Shown here in pieces: positions 1 to 9,131 of a stretch of DNA of 64,000 nt. Under the pieces are notes generated by a model. That model was not told the origin of the DNA. It worked only from the letters and a program-made list of their open reading frames with translations, and ran no database searches. Origin of the DNA: Leadbetterella sp964563435 (GTDB lineage Bacteria; Bacteroidota; Bacteroidia; Cytophagales; Spirosomataceae). Both the position numbers and the translations under genes were made by a program. How positions within the stretch are numbered: the stretch's first letter is position 1; each line of letters starts with the position of its first letter. The stretch is taken from positions 62,001 through 126,000 of the forward strand of contig CAZLXI010000003.1 in the NCBI GenBank assembly GCA_964563435.1, written 5' to 3'.

Positions 1-215
1 ACATTCTATAGTTGTTTTATAGTGATTGACAGAACAAATTAAACATTATTTCGCGTTTTAAAAAAATAATTATATACTTTTTAGCAATTAGCAGGGTTGA
101 TTATAGGTTTAGTTCAAGCTTACTGGAAAAATGTACAAGTACTTTCATGTTTCATTACTAAAATTTAGCAATTTCCCGATTTTTTATTATCTTTAATCAT
201 TATAAACTTTTAGAT
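1..215. other. AT-rich intergenic stretch at window edge
   Basis: The first 215 bases are strongly AT-rich and carry stops in all frames. No gene, tRNA or clear terminator is visible. It presumably holds the promoter of the hydrolase gene that follows, but no exact TAnnTTTG box was found. Confidence 0.5.
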
Positions 216-1043
216 GTGCTGAAAACACCGCTGGGTTATAATATTTCTATTGAAAAGCTTATTCATCCGGAGGCCTCTCAGATCGTTATCATATCGTCTG
301 CCACCGGAGTGGTGAAGGGATTCTACAAGCATTTTGCTGCTTATCTTTATGATAACGGGCTGTCGGTGGTCACCTTTGATTACGGCGGCATCGGGGAGTC
401 GAAGCCCATTTCCCTCCGTACGTTTTCGACAACTGCGCACCGCTGGGCTACCAATGATCTCGAAACCGTCATTACTCATATCAAAGAAGAATTTCCGGAA
501 ATGCCGGTTACACTCCTCGGGCATAGCATAGGCGGGCAGCTGATCGGCCTGACACCTTCTTCGGTTCTGGTCTCGAAGGTTCTGCTGGTGGGGGCGCAGT
601 CGGGATACTATAAATTCTGGCCCTTAGGCGAGCGTTTAAAAATGCTGTTTGCCTGGAAAGTGCTGTTTCCTGTTTTCTATTCCGGCCTGGGGTATATTCC
701 CACCCGAAGGTTCACCTCTATGGAAGACCTTCCCGGCGGTATGGCCATGGAGTGGGGAAAGTGGTGCTTAAGCCCGCAATATCTCTTTGATCATATTGAT
801 GAGTCCCGCCTGTATTTTGACAGGCTCACTGTGCCGCTCTATTCTTATTCCACCGACCGGGATAAGTTTGCCTCGGAAGCCAGCACCGACTGGCTGACGG
901 CCCGGTATTCGAATGCCCGGGCCGAACGCATTCATTTAAAGCCGGAGGCTTACGGGGTAAAGAACATCGGGCATTTCGGCTACTTTCAGAAACGTTGCAG
1001 TCACTCGGTCTGGCCCGAACTGCTTTCCCGGATCAAAGGATGA
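216..1043 (+). CDS. alpha/beta hydrolase (serine hydrolase, S33-like)
   Basis: 275-residue cytoplasmic alpha/beta-fold hydrolase without a signal peptide. The nucleophile elbow GHSIGG lies at residues 102-107 (Ser104), and a late NIGHFGYF motif supplies a probable catalytic His near residue 253. An acidic member may be in the DRDKF segment around residue 218. The frame is open upstream to about position 162 but contains no ATG, so the GTG at 216 is the best start. The substrate cannot be told from sequence; relatives are annotated as lysophospholipase-like or generic hydrolases. It is monocistronic and its stop abuts a palindromic element. Confidence 0.8.
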   Translation: MLKTPLGYNISIEKLIHPEASQIVIISSATGVVKGFYKHFAAYLYDNGLSVVTFDYGGIGESKPISLRTFSTTAHRWATNDLETVITHIKEEFPEMPVTLLGHSIGGQLIGLTPSSVLVSKVLLVGAQSGYYKFWPLGERLKMLFAWKVLFPVFYSGLGYIPTRRFTSMEDLPGGMAMEWGKWCLSPQYLFDHIDESRLYFDRLTVPLYSYSTDRDKFASEASTDWLTARYSNARAERIHLKPEAYGVKNIGHFGYFQKRCSHSVWPELLSRIKG

Positions 1044-1044
1044 T

Positions 1045-1222
1045 GCAGATGTCCAAAAAGTCACAAACTGCTGCGTTGCTTTCGGAATTCGACCTCAGTC
1101 ACATACTACAGTATGCTCCTTTGGTCTCATCCTCAGCGCCTTGCATTTTGTCGCAGCGGCGAACCGCTACCTTTTAAACATCTTCACTTTTCTCACCAGG
1201 AAGCTACTTTTTGGACACCTGC
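1045..1222. repeat. MITE-like element with 17-bp terminal inverted repeats
   Basis: The ends are GCAGATGTCCAAAAAGT (1045-1061) and its inverted copy with one mismatch (1206-1222), 16 of 17 matching. The interior of about 145 bases encodes nothing convincing and has a central CATACT/AGTATG palindrome near 1101-1114. It starts two bases after the hydrolase stop and lies between convergent genes. Size, inverted ends and lack of coding capacity fit a miniature inverted-repeat or REP-type element; no target-site duplication is obvious. Confidence 0.5.
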
Positions 1223-1227
1223 AATCA

Positions 1228-1247
1228 AGACGCAAAATCTTGCGTCT
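1228..1247. repeat. AGACGCAAAATCTTGCGTCT palindromic repeat, copy 1
   Basis: Near-perfect 20-base palindrome (AGACGCAAAATCTTGCGTCT) followed by CTACGGG. The same unit occurs twice at 21014-21074, so it is a dispersed intergenic repeat. Similar GAGACGC...GCGTCTC palindromes are common in Bacteroidota genomes. Between convergent genes it may also end transcription. Confidence 0.65.
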
Positions 1248-1281
1248 CTACGGGTGACACGGACGGGTAGTCTGCGATTTA

Positions 1282-3051
1282 TCATTCACTTGCGGTCAAA
1301 GTCTTCGTTTCATTTTTAGAGAACTGTACTTCCACCAGGCGGGCATATATCCCTTTGCGGGCCATCAGGGAGTCGTGATTCCCTTCCTCTTTTATCTCGC
1401 CTTTCTCTAATACGATGATCTTATCGACGTTCTGCACCGTGCTGAGGCGGTGCGCAATGATAATGGAGGTCCTGTTTTTCATGATCTTACCAATGGCATT
1501 CTGGATCAGCTCTTCCGATTCTGAATCAATGGATGAGGTGGCTTCATCCAGGACCAGTATACGCGGGTTATGTACCAGCACCCGCACAAAGGAGATCAGC
1601 TGACGCTGCCCCATGGAAAGCGTGGATCCGCGTTCCATCACTTCATAATCATACTGGTTCGGCAGCCTCTGAATAAAGTCGTGAATGCCTACTTCGCGGG
1701 CGGCTGCTATTACCGCTTCCCGGGAGATTGAGGGGTCACCCAGGCGCAGGTTATCCAGAATACTGCCCCGGAACAGGAACACGTCCTGGAGCACCACGCC
1801 CACTTGCTTTCTCAGGTTTTCGAGCGACAGGCTTCTGATGTCGACCCCGTCTACATAGATATGCCCCTTCTGGTAATCATAGAAGTTGGTGAGCAGGTTG
1901 ATGGTAGAGGTTTTGCCCGCGCCTGTAGGGCCAACAAAAGCCAGAGATTGCCCCTTTTTTAACTCAAAGGAAACATCTTTCAGGATCCAGTCCGGCTCGT
2001 TATAGGCAAATCCCACGTGGTCGAATTTCAGGTCGCCATGAATAGGGTGCTCACTGCCGCCGCTGCGTTCCACATTGTCTTCATTGTCCAGGATCTCCAG
2101 GATACGTTCGATGCTCACCATCCCCATTTGTATGGTATTTACCCGGTCAGCAATCATCCGGATCGGCCGGAAAAACTGGTTACTGTACATGATAAAGGCG
2201 GTGATCATACCGAAGGAGATTTCTTCTGCGATCACTCCCCGTGCTCCGTACCATACGATCAACCCGATGGATATAGCCGATATCAGGTCGGCTACCGGGA
2301 AATAGACCGAATAGTACAATACGTTTTTTATCTGAGCTCTTTTATGGTTCCGGTTGAGCTCTTCAAATTTCTTAAATTGCTGCTCTTTAACATCAAAGAT
2401 CTGGATGAGATTCATCCCGGTAATCCTTTCCTGCAGGAAGGCGTTGAGGTTGGCGACGTGAGTGCGGACCTCCCCAAACGATTTTTTGACCAGTTCTTTA
2501 AATATGTAAGTGCTGATGATGAGCAGGGGAATGGCGGCAATACTGGCGATGGTGAGCTTCCAGTTCAGGAAGAAGAGCATGCCAAGAATCACGATGAGTT
2601 GCAGTAGATCTCCTGCCAGTGCGGCCAGTCCGGAGCTAAACACCTCGGAGAGGGTCTCCACATCGGAAATAGTACGGGTGACGAGGCGGCCTATAGGTGT
2701 ATTGTCGTAATATTTCAGTTTCAGGTTCAGGGTTTTCCGGTATACCTTTAAACGGATATCGTGAATAATCTTCTGGCTTACCCAGCCGGATTCATAGGTG
2801 CTGAAAAATACAAGGAGGGAATTCAACATCAGGATCCCGCCCATGAGGGCTATATCCTGTAATAAGCCGACGGTATCCCCGTTCACAACGGGGCCGTCGA
2901 TGGTCCGTTGTACCACCAAAGGTAATATGGGAGCTGTAACTGCCCCCAGGATCATCAGGAGAACCAGGCCGAAAAACCGGAATTTGTAAGGTTTTACAAA
3001 GCCGTATAACTCCCTGAAAAGATGAAGGTCGAATTTTTTTTCAGTGCTCAA
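1282..3051 (-). CDS. ABC transporter, fused permease/ATPase (MsbA/exporter type)
   Basis: 589-residue half-transporter that works as a homodimeric exporter in the inner membrane. The N-terminal part holds about six membrane segments (residues 20-310, ABC_membrane type). The C-terminal nucleotide-binding domain has Walker A GPTGAGKT (374-381), a Q-loop in VVLQDVFLF, signature LSMGQ (478-482), Walker B ILVLDEA (498-504) and the H-loop in IIAHRL (His534). All ATPase residues are present. Substrate is unknown; lipid or multidrug export is typical of the family. The gene is divergent from the M14 peptidase at 3203, with about 150 bases between starts. Confidence 0.92.
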   Translation of the reverse strand: MSTEKKFDLHLFRELYGFVKPYKFRFFGLVLLMILGAVTAPILPLVVQRTIDGPVVNGDTVGLLQDIALMGGILMLNSLLVFFSTYESGWVSQKIIHDIRLKVYRKTLNLKLKYYDNTPIGRLVTRTISDVETLSEVFSSGLAALAGDLLQLIVILGMLFFLNWKLTIASIAAIPLLIISTYIFKELVKKSFGEVRTHVANLNAFLQERITGMNLIQIFDVKEQQFKKFEELNRNHKRAQIKNVLYYSVYFPVADLISAISIGLIVWYGARGVIAEEISFGMITAFIMYSNQFFRPIRMIADRVNTIQMGMVSIERILEILDNEDNVERSGGSEHPIHGDLKFDHVGFAYNEPDWILKDVSFELKKGQSLAFVGPTGAGKTSTINLLTNFYDYQKGHIYVDGVDIRSLSLENLRKQVGVVLQDVFLFRGSILDNLRLGDPSISREAVIAAAREVGIHDFIQRLPNQYDYEVMERGSTLSMGQRQLISFVRVLVHNPRILVLDEATSSIDSESEELIQNAIGKIMKNRTSIIIAHRLSTVQNVDKIIVLEKGEIKEEGNHDSLMARKGIYARLVEVQFSKNETKTLTASE

Positions 3052-3202
3052 ACCGCGTACTTTTATTCAGATGGACTCAGGCCACGAGAAACAGCCTGTT
3101 ACAGTGATAAACCGAATCCGGAGAATATTTGTTCTCGCAGCGCGGAATTTCAATCCCGTTTCAGAAAAAACATGTATATTGACACCCATATTTTATCAAT
3201 TT

Positions 3203-5668
3203 ATGTACAGATTTACCCCTTTACTATTATTTGTCTGCTTTGCCGTTACAGGCCAGAAGCTCCAATCTCCCGAAGAGTATTTCGGATACGGCTTCGGTGA
3301 AAAATTTCATTTTCACGCCCAGGTAACGGAGTATGCGCGCTATGTGACCCAAACTAACCCTGCCAATACCCGTTTGCTGCCATACGGCCGGACGTCGGAA
3401 GGTCGCGAACTGCTGGTAGTGGCTTTCGGTTCTTCGGAGAATATAAGCCGGCTGGAAGACATCCGGAAGGCCAACCTGCGGCAGATCGGGCTTCTGGAAG
3501 GAAATGCGGCTACCGCCGTTCCGGCCATTGCCATGCTTTCCTATAATATACACGGAAACGAGGCCGTGAATACGGAAGTGGCCCTGAATATGCTCTATGA
3601 GCTGGGCCGCACCGGTTCGGAGTTTGCTGAGAAGATCTTTAAGAACACCCTGGTTTTGATCGACCCCTGCGCCAACCCGGACGGATTCGACCGCTACACC
3701 CAATGGTATAACCGCCATGTGGGCAAGCAGCCCGACGCCAACCCCGATGCTATGGAGCACAGGGAGCCCTGGCCGGGAGGCAGGTTCAACCACTACCATT
3801 TCGATATGAACCGTGATCTGGCCTGGCAGACCCAGATGGAAACGCAGCAGCGGATCCGTTTTTACAATTCCTGGATGCCGCATTTTCATGGGGATTTCCA
3901 CGAAATGGGACCGGGCTCCTCGTATTTTTTTGCCCCTTCTGCCAAACCTTTTCACGAGGATTTTACCGCTTACCAGCGGGAATTTCAGAACCGGATCGGG
4001 GAATATCATAAAAAGGAATTCGACCGGAACGGCTGGCTGTATTATACCCAACAGAATTTTGACCTTTTATATCCCAGCTACGGAGATACCTACCCTTCCT
4101 ATAACGGAGCTATCGCCATGACCTACGAGCAGGGCGGGAGCGGGGTGGCCGGTTTGGCGTATGCCCGCCCGGTCGGGGATACTCTCACACTGAAACAGCG
4201 GATGCTGCACAGCCGGAGTACCAGCAAAGCCGCCCTGGAGGCCATCACCGAACATGCCGGTCCGGTAAAAGAGGCATTTGCCCGATATTTTAACGAGCCT
4301 GCACAAAAAGGGCACGGCCTGTATAAGTCTTTTGTCATGAAGGGCCGGGAAGGCGATATCCGGGCGTTGACCGGGCTTCTCGACCGCCTTGGGATCCGCT
4401 ATTCTTTTGCAGGAACGAAGAAGAACCTGAACGGGTTCAGCTATAAAGCGCAGAAAAAAGACAATTTTGTGATGGAAACCAATGACCTGGTCGTTAATAC
4501 TTACCAGCCGAAGGGCATCCTGACCAAGATCCTCTTTGAGCCGCACACCATGCTGGAAGATTCGAATACCTATGACATAACCGCCTGGGCCCTGCCGTAT
4601 GCTTACGGACTGGAAGCCTATGGAATAGAACAGAAGATAGAAGGCGGGGCATTTACTGCGGGGGAAGGGGAGACCGCCCCTCCTGCAACGGCCCCGGTGT
4701 ATGCCTATGCCCTGAAACTGGCTTCGTTTGACGATTACCGCTTCCTCGCTTCCGCACTGCGGAAAGGGGTGAAGGCGCGGGTTCAGCCGGAGGCTTTCCA
4801 GGCCAATAAAAAGACGTTTCCCGCAGGAACCCTGATCTTTACGCGGGAGGGGGATAAAGCTTTTGAAGAAAAGATACAGCAGGCACTGAAAGTCACTCCG
4901 GCCACCCTGGAGCCCCTGTACACCGGAATGGTAGAGAAGGGGTTGGACCTGGGCCTGGATGGGGTACGTTCGGTATCCGCGCCGAGAGTAGGTATTTTAA
5001 TGGGGGCGGGATTGTCTCCGACCGGTTTTGGCGATGTGTGGCACTTTTTTGATCAGCAGATCGATTACCCGGCCACTCTACTCGACAATAAGGCTTTTGG
5101 AAGTGTAAACCTTGCTTCTTACGATGTGTTGGTGTTTCCTGGCGGCCGGTATGATAAATCGGTGACAGAATCACAGGCTCTGAAAGACTGGGTGAATAAA
5201 GGCGGCCGGATGGTCCTGATAGAGGAAGCCTGCGGCGCTTTTGCCGGGGTGGAAGGTTACGAGCTGAAAGAGAAGCAGAAGCCGGAGAAAAAAGCGGACC
5301 TCACCCGGAAGTACGGCGAAGCGTCCCGAAAGGTTATTTCAGACATGATCCCCGGGGCCATTTACGAGGTGAAGCTGGATAATACGCATCCTTTGGCTTA
5401 TGGTTACGGGGACACCATGAACCTGCTGATCAAAGGGGCCAATGATTTTGAAAACCTGGTGAACGGCTGGAACGTGGGTATTCTGGGTGAGCATAAAAGC
5501 GGTTTTGTAGGCAGCAATGCCCGGAAAGGCCTGAAAGATGTGACGGTGTTCGGGGTGCAGAATAAGGGCCGCGGAAAGGTGATCTACCTGACGGAAAGTC
5601 CGATTTTCCGGGGCTTCTGGCATACAGGGAAGGCGCTTTTTGCGAATGCGGTGTTTTTCGTAAAGTAA
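3203..5668 (+). CDS. secreted M14-family zinc carboxypeptidase with C-terminal GATase-like domain
   Basis: I place the start at the ATG at 3203 (821 residues) because it opens a signal peptide (MYRFTPLLLFVCFAVTGQ). The frame is open further upstream to 3044, but that extension overlaps the divergent ABC gene and looks non-coding. M14 catalytic residues are visible: HGNE (His117, Glu120) and His near 229 in HFHGDFHEMG for zinc, MNR (Asn203-Arg204) for substrate carboxylate, and Glu309 in MTYEQGG as general base. A class I glutamine-amidotransferase-like fold follows from about residue 595 (VLVFPGGRYD). Exported peptidase, probably periplasmic or surface; substrate unknown. Confidence 0.88.
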   Translation: MYRFTPLLLFVCFAVTGQKLQSPEEYFGYGFGEKFHFHAQVTEYARYVTQTNPANTRLLPYGRTSEGRELLVVAFGSSENISRLEDIRKANLRQIGLLEGNAATAVPAIAMLSYNIHGNEAVNTEVALNMLYELGRTGSEFAEKIFKNTLVLIDPCANPDGFDRYTQWYNRHVGKQPDANPDAMEHREPWPGGRFNHYHFDMNRDLAWQTQMETQQRIRFYNSWMPHFHGDFHEMGPGSSYFFAPSAKPFHEDFTAYQREFQNRIGEYHKKEFDRNGWLYYTQQNFDLLYPSYGDTYPSYNGAIAMTYEQGGSGVAGLAYARPVGDTLTLKQRMLHSRSTSKAALEAITEHAGPVKEAFARYFNEPAQKGHGLYKSFVMKGREGDIRALTGLLDRLGIRYSFAGTKKNLNGFSYKAQKKDNFVMETNDLVVNTYQPKGILTKILFEPHTMLEDSNTYDITAWALPYAYGLEAYGIEQKIEGGAFTAGEGETAPPATAPVYAYALKLASFDDYRFLASALRKGVKARVQPEAFQANKKTFPAGTLIFTREGDKAFEEKIQQALKVTPATLEPLYTGMVEKGLDLGLDGVRSVSAPRVGILMGAGLSPTGFGDVWHFFDQQIDYPATLLDNKAFGSVNLASYDVLVFPGGRYDKSVTESQALKDWVNKGGRMVLIEEACGAFAGVEGYELKEKQKPEKKADLTRKYGEASRKVISDMIPGAIYEVKLDNTHPLAYGYGDTMNLLIKGANDFENLVNGWNVGILGEHKSGFVGSNARKGLKDVTVFGVQNKGRGKVIYLTESPIFRGFWHTGKALFANAVFFVK

Positions 5669-5678
5669 AAAGTGCTTA

Positions 5679-5815
5679 ACGGCTTCGCCTTGTTTTTTTT
5701 AACCATATAAGGCATATGAGTCATACAAGAAGGTAACATATAAGAAGAAAAAACTTATATGTAAAGCTTATATGCCTTTATGACTTTGTGGTTCAAAAAA
5801 ACAAGGCGAAGCCGT
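5679..5815. repeat. 137-bp imperfect inverted repeat (possible bidirectional terminator)
   Basis: Outer arms ACGGCTTCGCCTTGTTTTTT and inverted AAAAAACAAGGCGAAGCCGT flank an AT-rich centre that itself folds (CATATAAGG...CTTATATG). The arms start right after the M14 stop and carry T-runs. It would form a very stable hairpin in RNA and plausibly ends transcription; equally it fits the palindromic intergenic repeats seen elsewhere in this window. Confidence 0.6.
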
Positions 5816-5884
5816 CAATCTGAAATCGTAAATTTATTAACCATTTTAGATTAGCAGAAAACCTGCCGGAAATAGGGGCTATAT

Positions 5885-6868
5885 ATGAAATACAGGGATT
5901 TTAAAGGAAATAAGATTGCCGAAATAGGTTTGGGAACCTGGCAGCTGGGCAGTGCCGATTGGGGTGTTGTAGACGAAGATACGGCGCTTGAAATATTGAA
6001 TGATTATGCCGAAGCCGGCGGAAATTTCATCGATACCGCCGATGTATACGGCATGGGTGCCAGTGAGCGCATTATTGGCCGCTTTCTGAAGCAAACCGGC
6101 AAAAAGATATATGTGGCCACCAAATTGGGCCGAAGACATGATAACCCTAACGGCTGGCCTCAGAATTTCAGTTACGATTTTATCCGCCGGCATGTGGAAG
6201 ATTCCCTGGAGCACCTGGGAGTGGATCAACTGTTTCTTGAACAGCTTCATTGTATTCCCACAGCAGAACTGCGAAATGGAAAAGTTTTTGACCACCTTCG
6301 CAGTCTGCAGGAAGAAGGGCTTATCCGATATTTCGGAGTAAGCGTGGAAACTTCAGAGGAAGCGTTGCTCTGTCTTGAGCACAAGGATGTGGCTTCTCTG
6401 CAGATCATATTCAACCTGTTCCGGCAGGATGCAGCCGGTCTGTTTTTTGAAAAGGCGCAGCAGCAGGGTATTTCACTTATAGCCCGTGTACCCCTGGCCA
6501 GCGGATTACTGAGCGGAAAGTTTAGCGAGGATAGCACCTTTGATGAAAACGATCACCGTCATTATAACGCTGACGGGGCTGCTTTTAATGTGGGTGAAAC
6601 TTTCAGCGGGATTGAACTCAGGGAGGGGGTGAGGCTGGCCCGTGAGATCAGGAATGCACTTCCTGCGGGTAACCTGGCCGCTCAAAGCATCAAATGGATA
6701 TTGCAGCACCCGGCCATTACCACCGTTATCCCTGGAGCCACGCGCACAAGCCAGGTACAAAGCAATCTCCGGGCTTCACAACTGCCCGATTTTGATCCGG
6801 AGACCATGCTGCAGCTGAACCGGTTGTATCATGAAGAGATCAGGGAAAAGATCCGCGGACATTTCTGA
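5885..6868 (+). CDS. aldo/keto reductase
   Basis: 327-residue NAD(P)H-dependent oxidoreductase of the TIM-barrel AKR family. The catalytic tetrad is readable: Asp and Tyr in FIDTADVYGMGASE (about residues 40-53), Lys in VATKLGR (about 80) and His in EQLHCIP (about 121). The C-terminal cofactor-binding segment is HPAITTVIPGATRTSQVQSN. Length is normal. It is a single gene between two palindromic elements, so neighbours do not suggest a substrate; related Bacteroidota proteins act on sugars or small aldehydes. Confidence 0.9.
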   Translation: MKYRDFKGNKIAEIGLGTWQLGSADWGVVDEDTALEILNDYAEAGGNFIDTADVYGMGASERIIGRFLKQTGKKIYVATKLGRRHDNPNGWPQNFSYDFIRRHVEDSLEHLGVDQLFLEQLHCIPTAELRNGKVFDHLRSLQEEGLIRYFGVSVETSEEALLCLEHKDVASLQIIFNLFRQDAAGLFFEKAQQQGISLIARVPLASGLLSGKFSEDSTFDENDHRHYNADGAAFNVGETFSGIELREGVRLAREIRNALPAGNLAAQSIKWILQHPAITTVIPGATRTSQVQSNLRASQLPDFDPETMLQLNRLYHEEIREKIRGHF

Positions 6869-6935
6869 AACCCCGACATCACCTTTTAAATAAGTGGTTG
6901 TCTTTTAAGAGCAGAATCAGGGCGGTACTGTTTAC

Positions 6936-7035
6936 TGAATTGTAAATGCTGAATTGTTAATTGTAAATGCTGAATTGTTAATGCTGAATTGCCACAACCC
7001 ATTTAGCATTCAGCATTAACAATTAACCATTAATT
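6936..7035. repeat. palindromic intergenic element with TGCTGAATTGTTAA repeats
   Basis: Several direct copies of TGCTGAATTGTTAA (6936-6991) are followed by the inverted form CATTCAGCATTAACAATTAA (7008-7027). It can fold as a long AT-rich hairpin between the convergent aldo/keto reductase and lepB genes. No reading frame. Structurally parallel to the elements at 5679, 23380 and 24085 but unrelated in sequence. Confidence 0.6.
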
Positions 7036-7037
7036 CC

Positions 7038-8156
7038 TTATCGTATAATATTGAACAAGCGCTTCCAGCGGATCTTATTCAGGAAGGAGCCGTCGCGGTC
7101 GATCGACATCCAGATAAAGGCGGCCTTTCCTACCACGTGGTCAGCCGGCACAAAACCCCAGAAACGGGAATCGTCCGATTCGTAACGGTTATCTCCCATC
7201 ATGAAGTAATAATCCTGGTTGAAGGTATATTCCTGTATCTCTTTTCCGTCGAGATATACTTTTCCGCCTTTCAGCTCGGCGTTTTTATTCAGGTCAAAAG
7301 TGGTGATGACCGTTCCGTAGAGGGTGATGTTCTTCTCATCCAGCGTAATTTTCATCCCTTTTTTCGGAACGGTTACCGGGCCGAAATTGTCGCGGTTAAA
7401 GGGAAACAGCCGTGCATTGTAAGGATAGGCAATGCCGTATATGCTGGCGGTATCACCTTTGGCCAGGATATCCGGGTAAACATTGGTCACGAAGTCATAT
7501 CCTTTGATCTCGTCGAGCCCGGCTGCCGTGGCGTTGATCCGGTAGTAGTATCTGCCGTTATCGCCTCTACGGGCGTTTACCTCCACATCGGCCTTGTCGA
7601 AGATCCTTTCGTTGGGGTTGGTGTTAAACTCAATATCGTAATACTTTTGTACCCCTTTTACTTCCGGAAGCGGGGCGCCGTTAATGTATACCACCGCGTC
7701 TCTTACTTCCATCAGGTCGCCGGGAATACCCATACAACGTTTGATGTAGTTGGTCCGGAGGTCCACAGGGTATTTATCAAAACCACCGAACTGGTCGGGG
7801 CGCAGGGGTGTACCGGGGTAGTTGAAAACCACCACATCGTTATTCTTGATGCTTGTAAAACCGGGAAGACGGTAGTTGGGCAATTGTATCCAGGTGAGAT
7901 AAGACGGAATATCGGTAAACCAGATCTTCTGATGGGTTAAAGGGATCTGTAAAATGGTTTTGGGTGTTCTTGCACCGTAGTGTACCTTGGAAACAAAAAG
8001 GAAGTCATCTACCAGCAGGCTCTTTTCCATGGAGCCTGTAGGGATGGTATAGGCTTCCAGAAATAGTCCACGGATCAGGGTGGCGGCTATGACGGCAAAC
8101 AAGACAGAGTCCCACCATTCACGCATCGGAGATTTTTTTTTCTTTTTTTCTGACAT
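7038..8156 (-). CDS. lepB: signal peptidase I
   Basis: 372-residue membrane protease that removes signal peptides from Sec/Tat exported proteins. One N-terminal membrane anchor (about residues 17-36) is followed by the box with nucleophile Ser42 (PTGSMEKSLLVDDFLF) and the box with general base Lys139 (NYIKRCMGIPGD). The late GDNRYESDDSRFWGFVP motif (about 325-341) completes family S26. It is longer than the E. coli enzyme because of a beta-rich insert between the boxes, common in Bacteroidota. A good promoter lies just upstream; the sugar cluster on the same strand ends 74 bases before it. Confidence 0.95.
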   Translation of the reverse strand: MSEKKKKKSPMREWWDSVLFAVIAATLIRGLFLEAYTIPTGSMEKSLLVDDFLFVSKVHYGARTPKTILQIPLTHQKIWFTDIPSYLTWIQLPNYRLPGFTSIKNNDVVVFNYPGTPLRPDQFGGFDKYPVDLRTNYIKRCMGIPGDLMEVRDAVVYINGAPLPEVKGVQKYYDIEFNTNPNERIFDKADVEVNARRGDNGRYYYRINATAAGLDEIKGYDFVTNVYPDILAKGDTASIYGIAYPYNARLFPFNRDNFGPVTVPKKGMKITLDEKNITLYGTVITTFDLNKNAELKGGKVYLDGKEIQEYTFNQDYYFMMGDNRYESDDSRFWGFVPADHVVGKAAFIWMSIDRDGSFLNKIRWKRLFNIIR

Positions 8157-8176
8157 AAGTCTTTGTAAAATTTGTG

Positions 8177-8206
8177 CAAAAATATCATTTTAAGACTTTT
8201 CTGCAA
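8177..8206 (-). promoter_or_regulatory. Bacteroidota-type promoter for lepB
   Basis: On the minus strand a TATTTTTG -7 box (8177-8184) matches TAnnTTTG exactly, and a TTG (8204-8206) lies 19 bases upstream, the spacing known for the Bacteroidota primary sigma factor. The lepB start codon is about 20 bases downstream. Confidence 0.6.
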
Positions 8207-8230
8207 TTCTTATTTTTATGAACGGTTAAA

Positions 8231-9130
8231 TTATTCTTTCTTTGAAACCGACTTTATGATGTATTGGGGCTTGCCCGACGCGATCAGGAAAGTGGTTCCT
8301 ATGTACTCTCCGATAAGGGCAAAACAGCACAGGATTACCCCGCACATGAAAATAATGATGGGTGAACCCCACTGGTTGATCAGATTGAAGGCGTAAAGAC
8401 CCATATAAATGAGTGAAAACAGGATGGACAGAAAACCGGCCAGGAACGTCAACCGCAAGGGGATCAGGGAGTAGCCGAAGATAATAGTCAATGTAAGACT
8501 GAGCAGCTTACTGAAGGAATAGTTGGACTGCCCCTCCATCCGGTTCAGGTGAATTACCTTTTCTTTACCCACATTATTCGTGGTCCGGAAAATGAGTCCG
8601 TCAATGTACGGATGCGGGGTTTTACTCTTAATGATCTCCGTTATTATCTCTTTTTTGATCAGCTTAAAACTGCTGAGATAAAGGTCGGCCGGCTTCTTCA
8701 GAAGCCAGGTAGTCAGCAGGTTGATGGTCTTGCTGCCGAAGTTCCGGAACCAATGGTGCTTCTTTTCATCGTAATAGCTGTAAACCACGTCAAAATCTTC
8801 CGAAATGGCCTTATGATACAGTTTAAGGATCTCAGAAGGTGGATTCTGGAAGTCGTCATCGATGATGGCGGCGTATTTTCCGGTCACGAAGTTAAGGCCG
8901 CACATGACGGCATTAAACTCTCCGAAGTTTTTCCGGAGATTAACGAAGGTGGTGGCTGGAAAGGCCCCCGCAATTTTTTGACAGACCTGCGCCGAGTGGT
9001 CCGGGGAACCGTCATTGACGAGAATGATCTCAAAATTATAGCCTGAGAGGTCTTTGTGGATGGTCTGTACTAAACTTTCAATAGTCTGAGCGCCATTGTA
9101 AACCGGAATTACTATTGAAAAATCAAACAT
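8231..9130 (-). CDS. family 2 glycosyltransferase, dolichol-phosphate-mannose synthase/GtrB type
   Basis: 299-residue GT2 enzyme. The GT-A domain starts at residue 1 (FSIVIPVYNGA; VNDGSPD at about 38-44) and has the DDD metal-binding triad at 91-93 (IIDDDFQNP). Two C-terminal membrane helices (about 228-250 and 262-285) are typical of enzymes that load sugars onto polyprenyl phosphate at the inner membrane. Its start is one base from the stop of the sugar aminotransferase, so it is translated in the same operon and probably transfers the amino sugar made by its two neighbours. Confidence 0.88.
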   Translation of the reverse strand: MFDFSIVIPVYNGAQTIESLVQTIHKDLSGYNFEIILVNDGSPDHSAQVCQKIAGAFPATTFVNLRKNFGEFNAVMCGLNFVTGKYAAIIDDDFQNPPSEILKLYHKAISEDFDVVYSYYDEKKHHWFRNFGSKTINLLTTWLLKKPADLYLSSFKLIKKEIITEIIKSKTPHPYIDGLIFRTTNNVGKEKVIHLNRMEGQSNYSFSKLLSLTLTIIFGYSLIPLRLTFLAGFLSILFSLIYMGLYAFNLINQWGSPIIIFMCGVILCCFALIGEYIGTTFLIASGKPQYIIKSVSKKE

Positions 9131-9131
9131 G

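Noticed and set aside
3044..3202. N-terminal extension of the M14 peptidase
   Set aside because: It would hide a good signal peptide starting at 3203 and overlaps the divergent ABC gene start.
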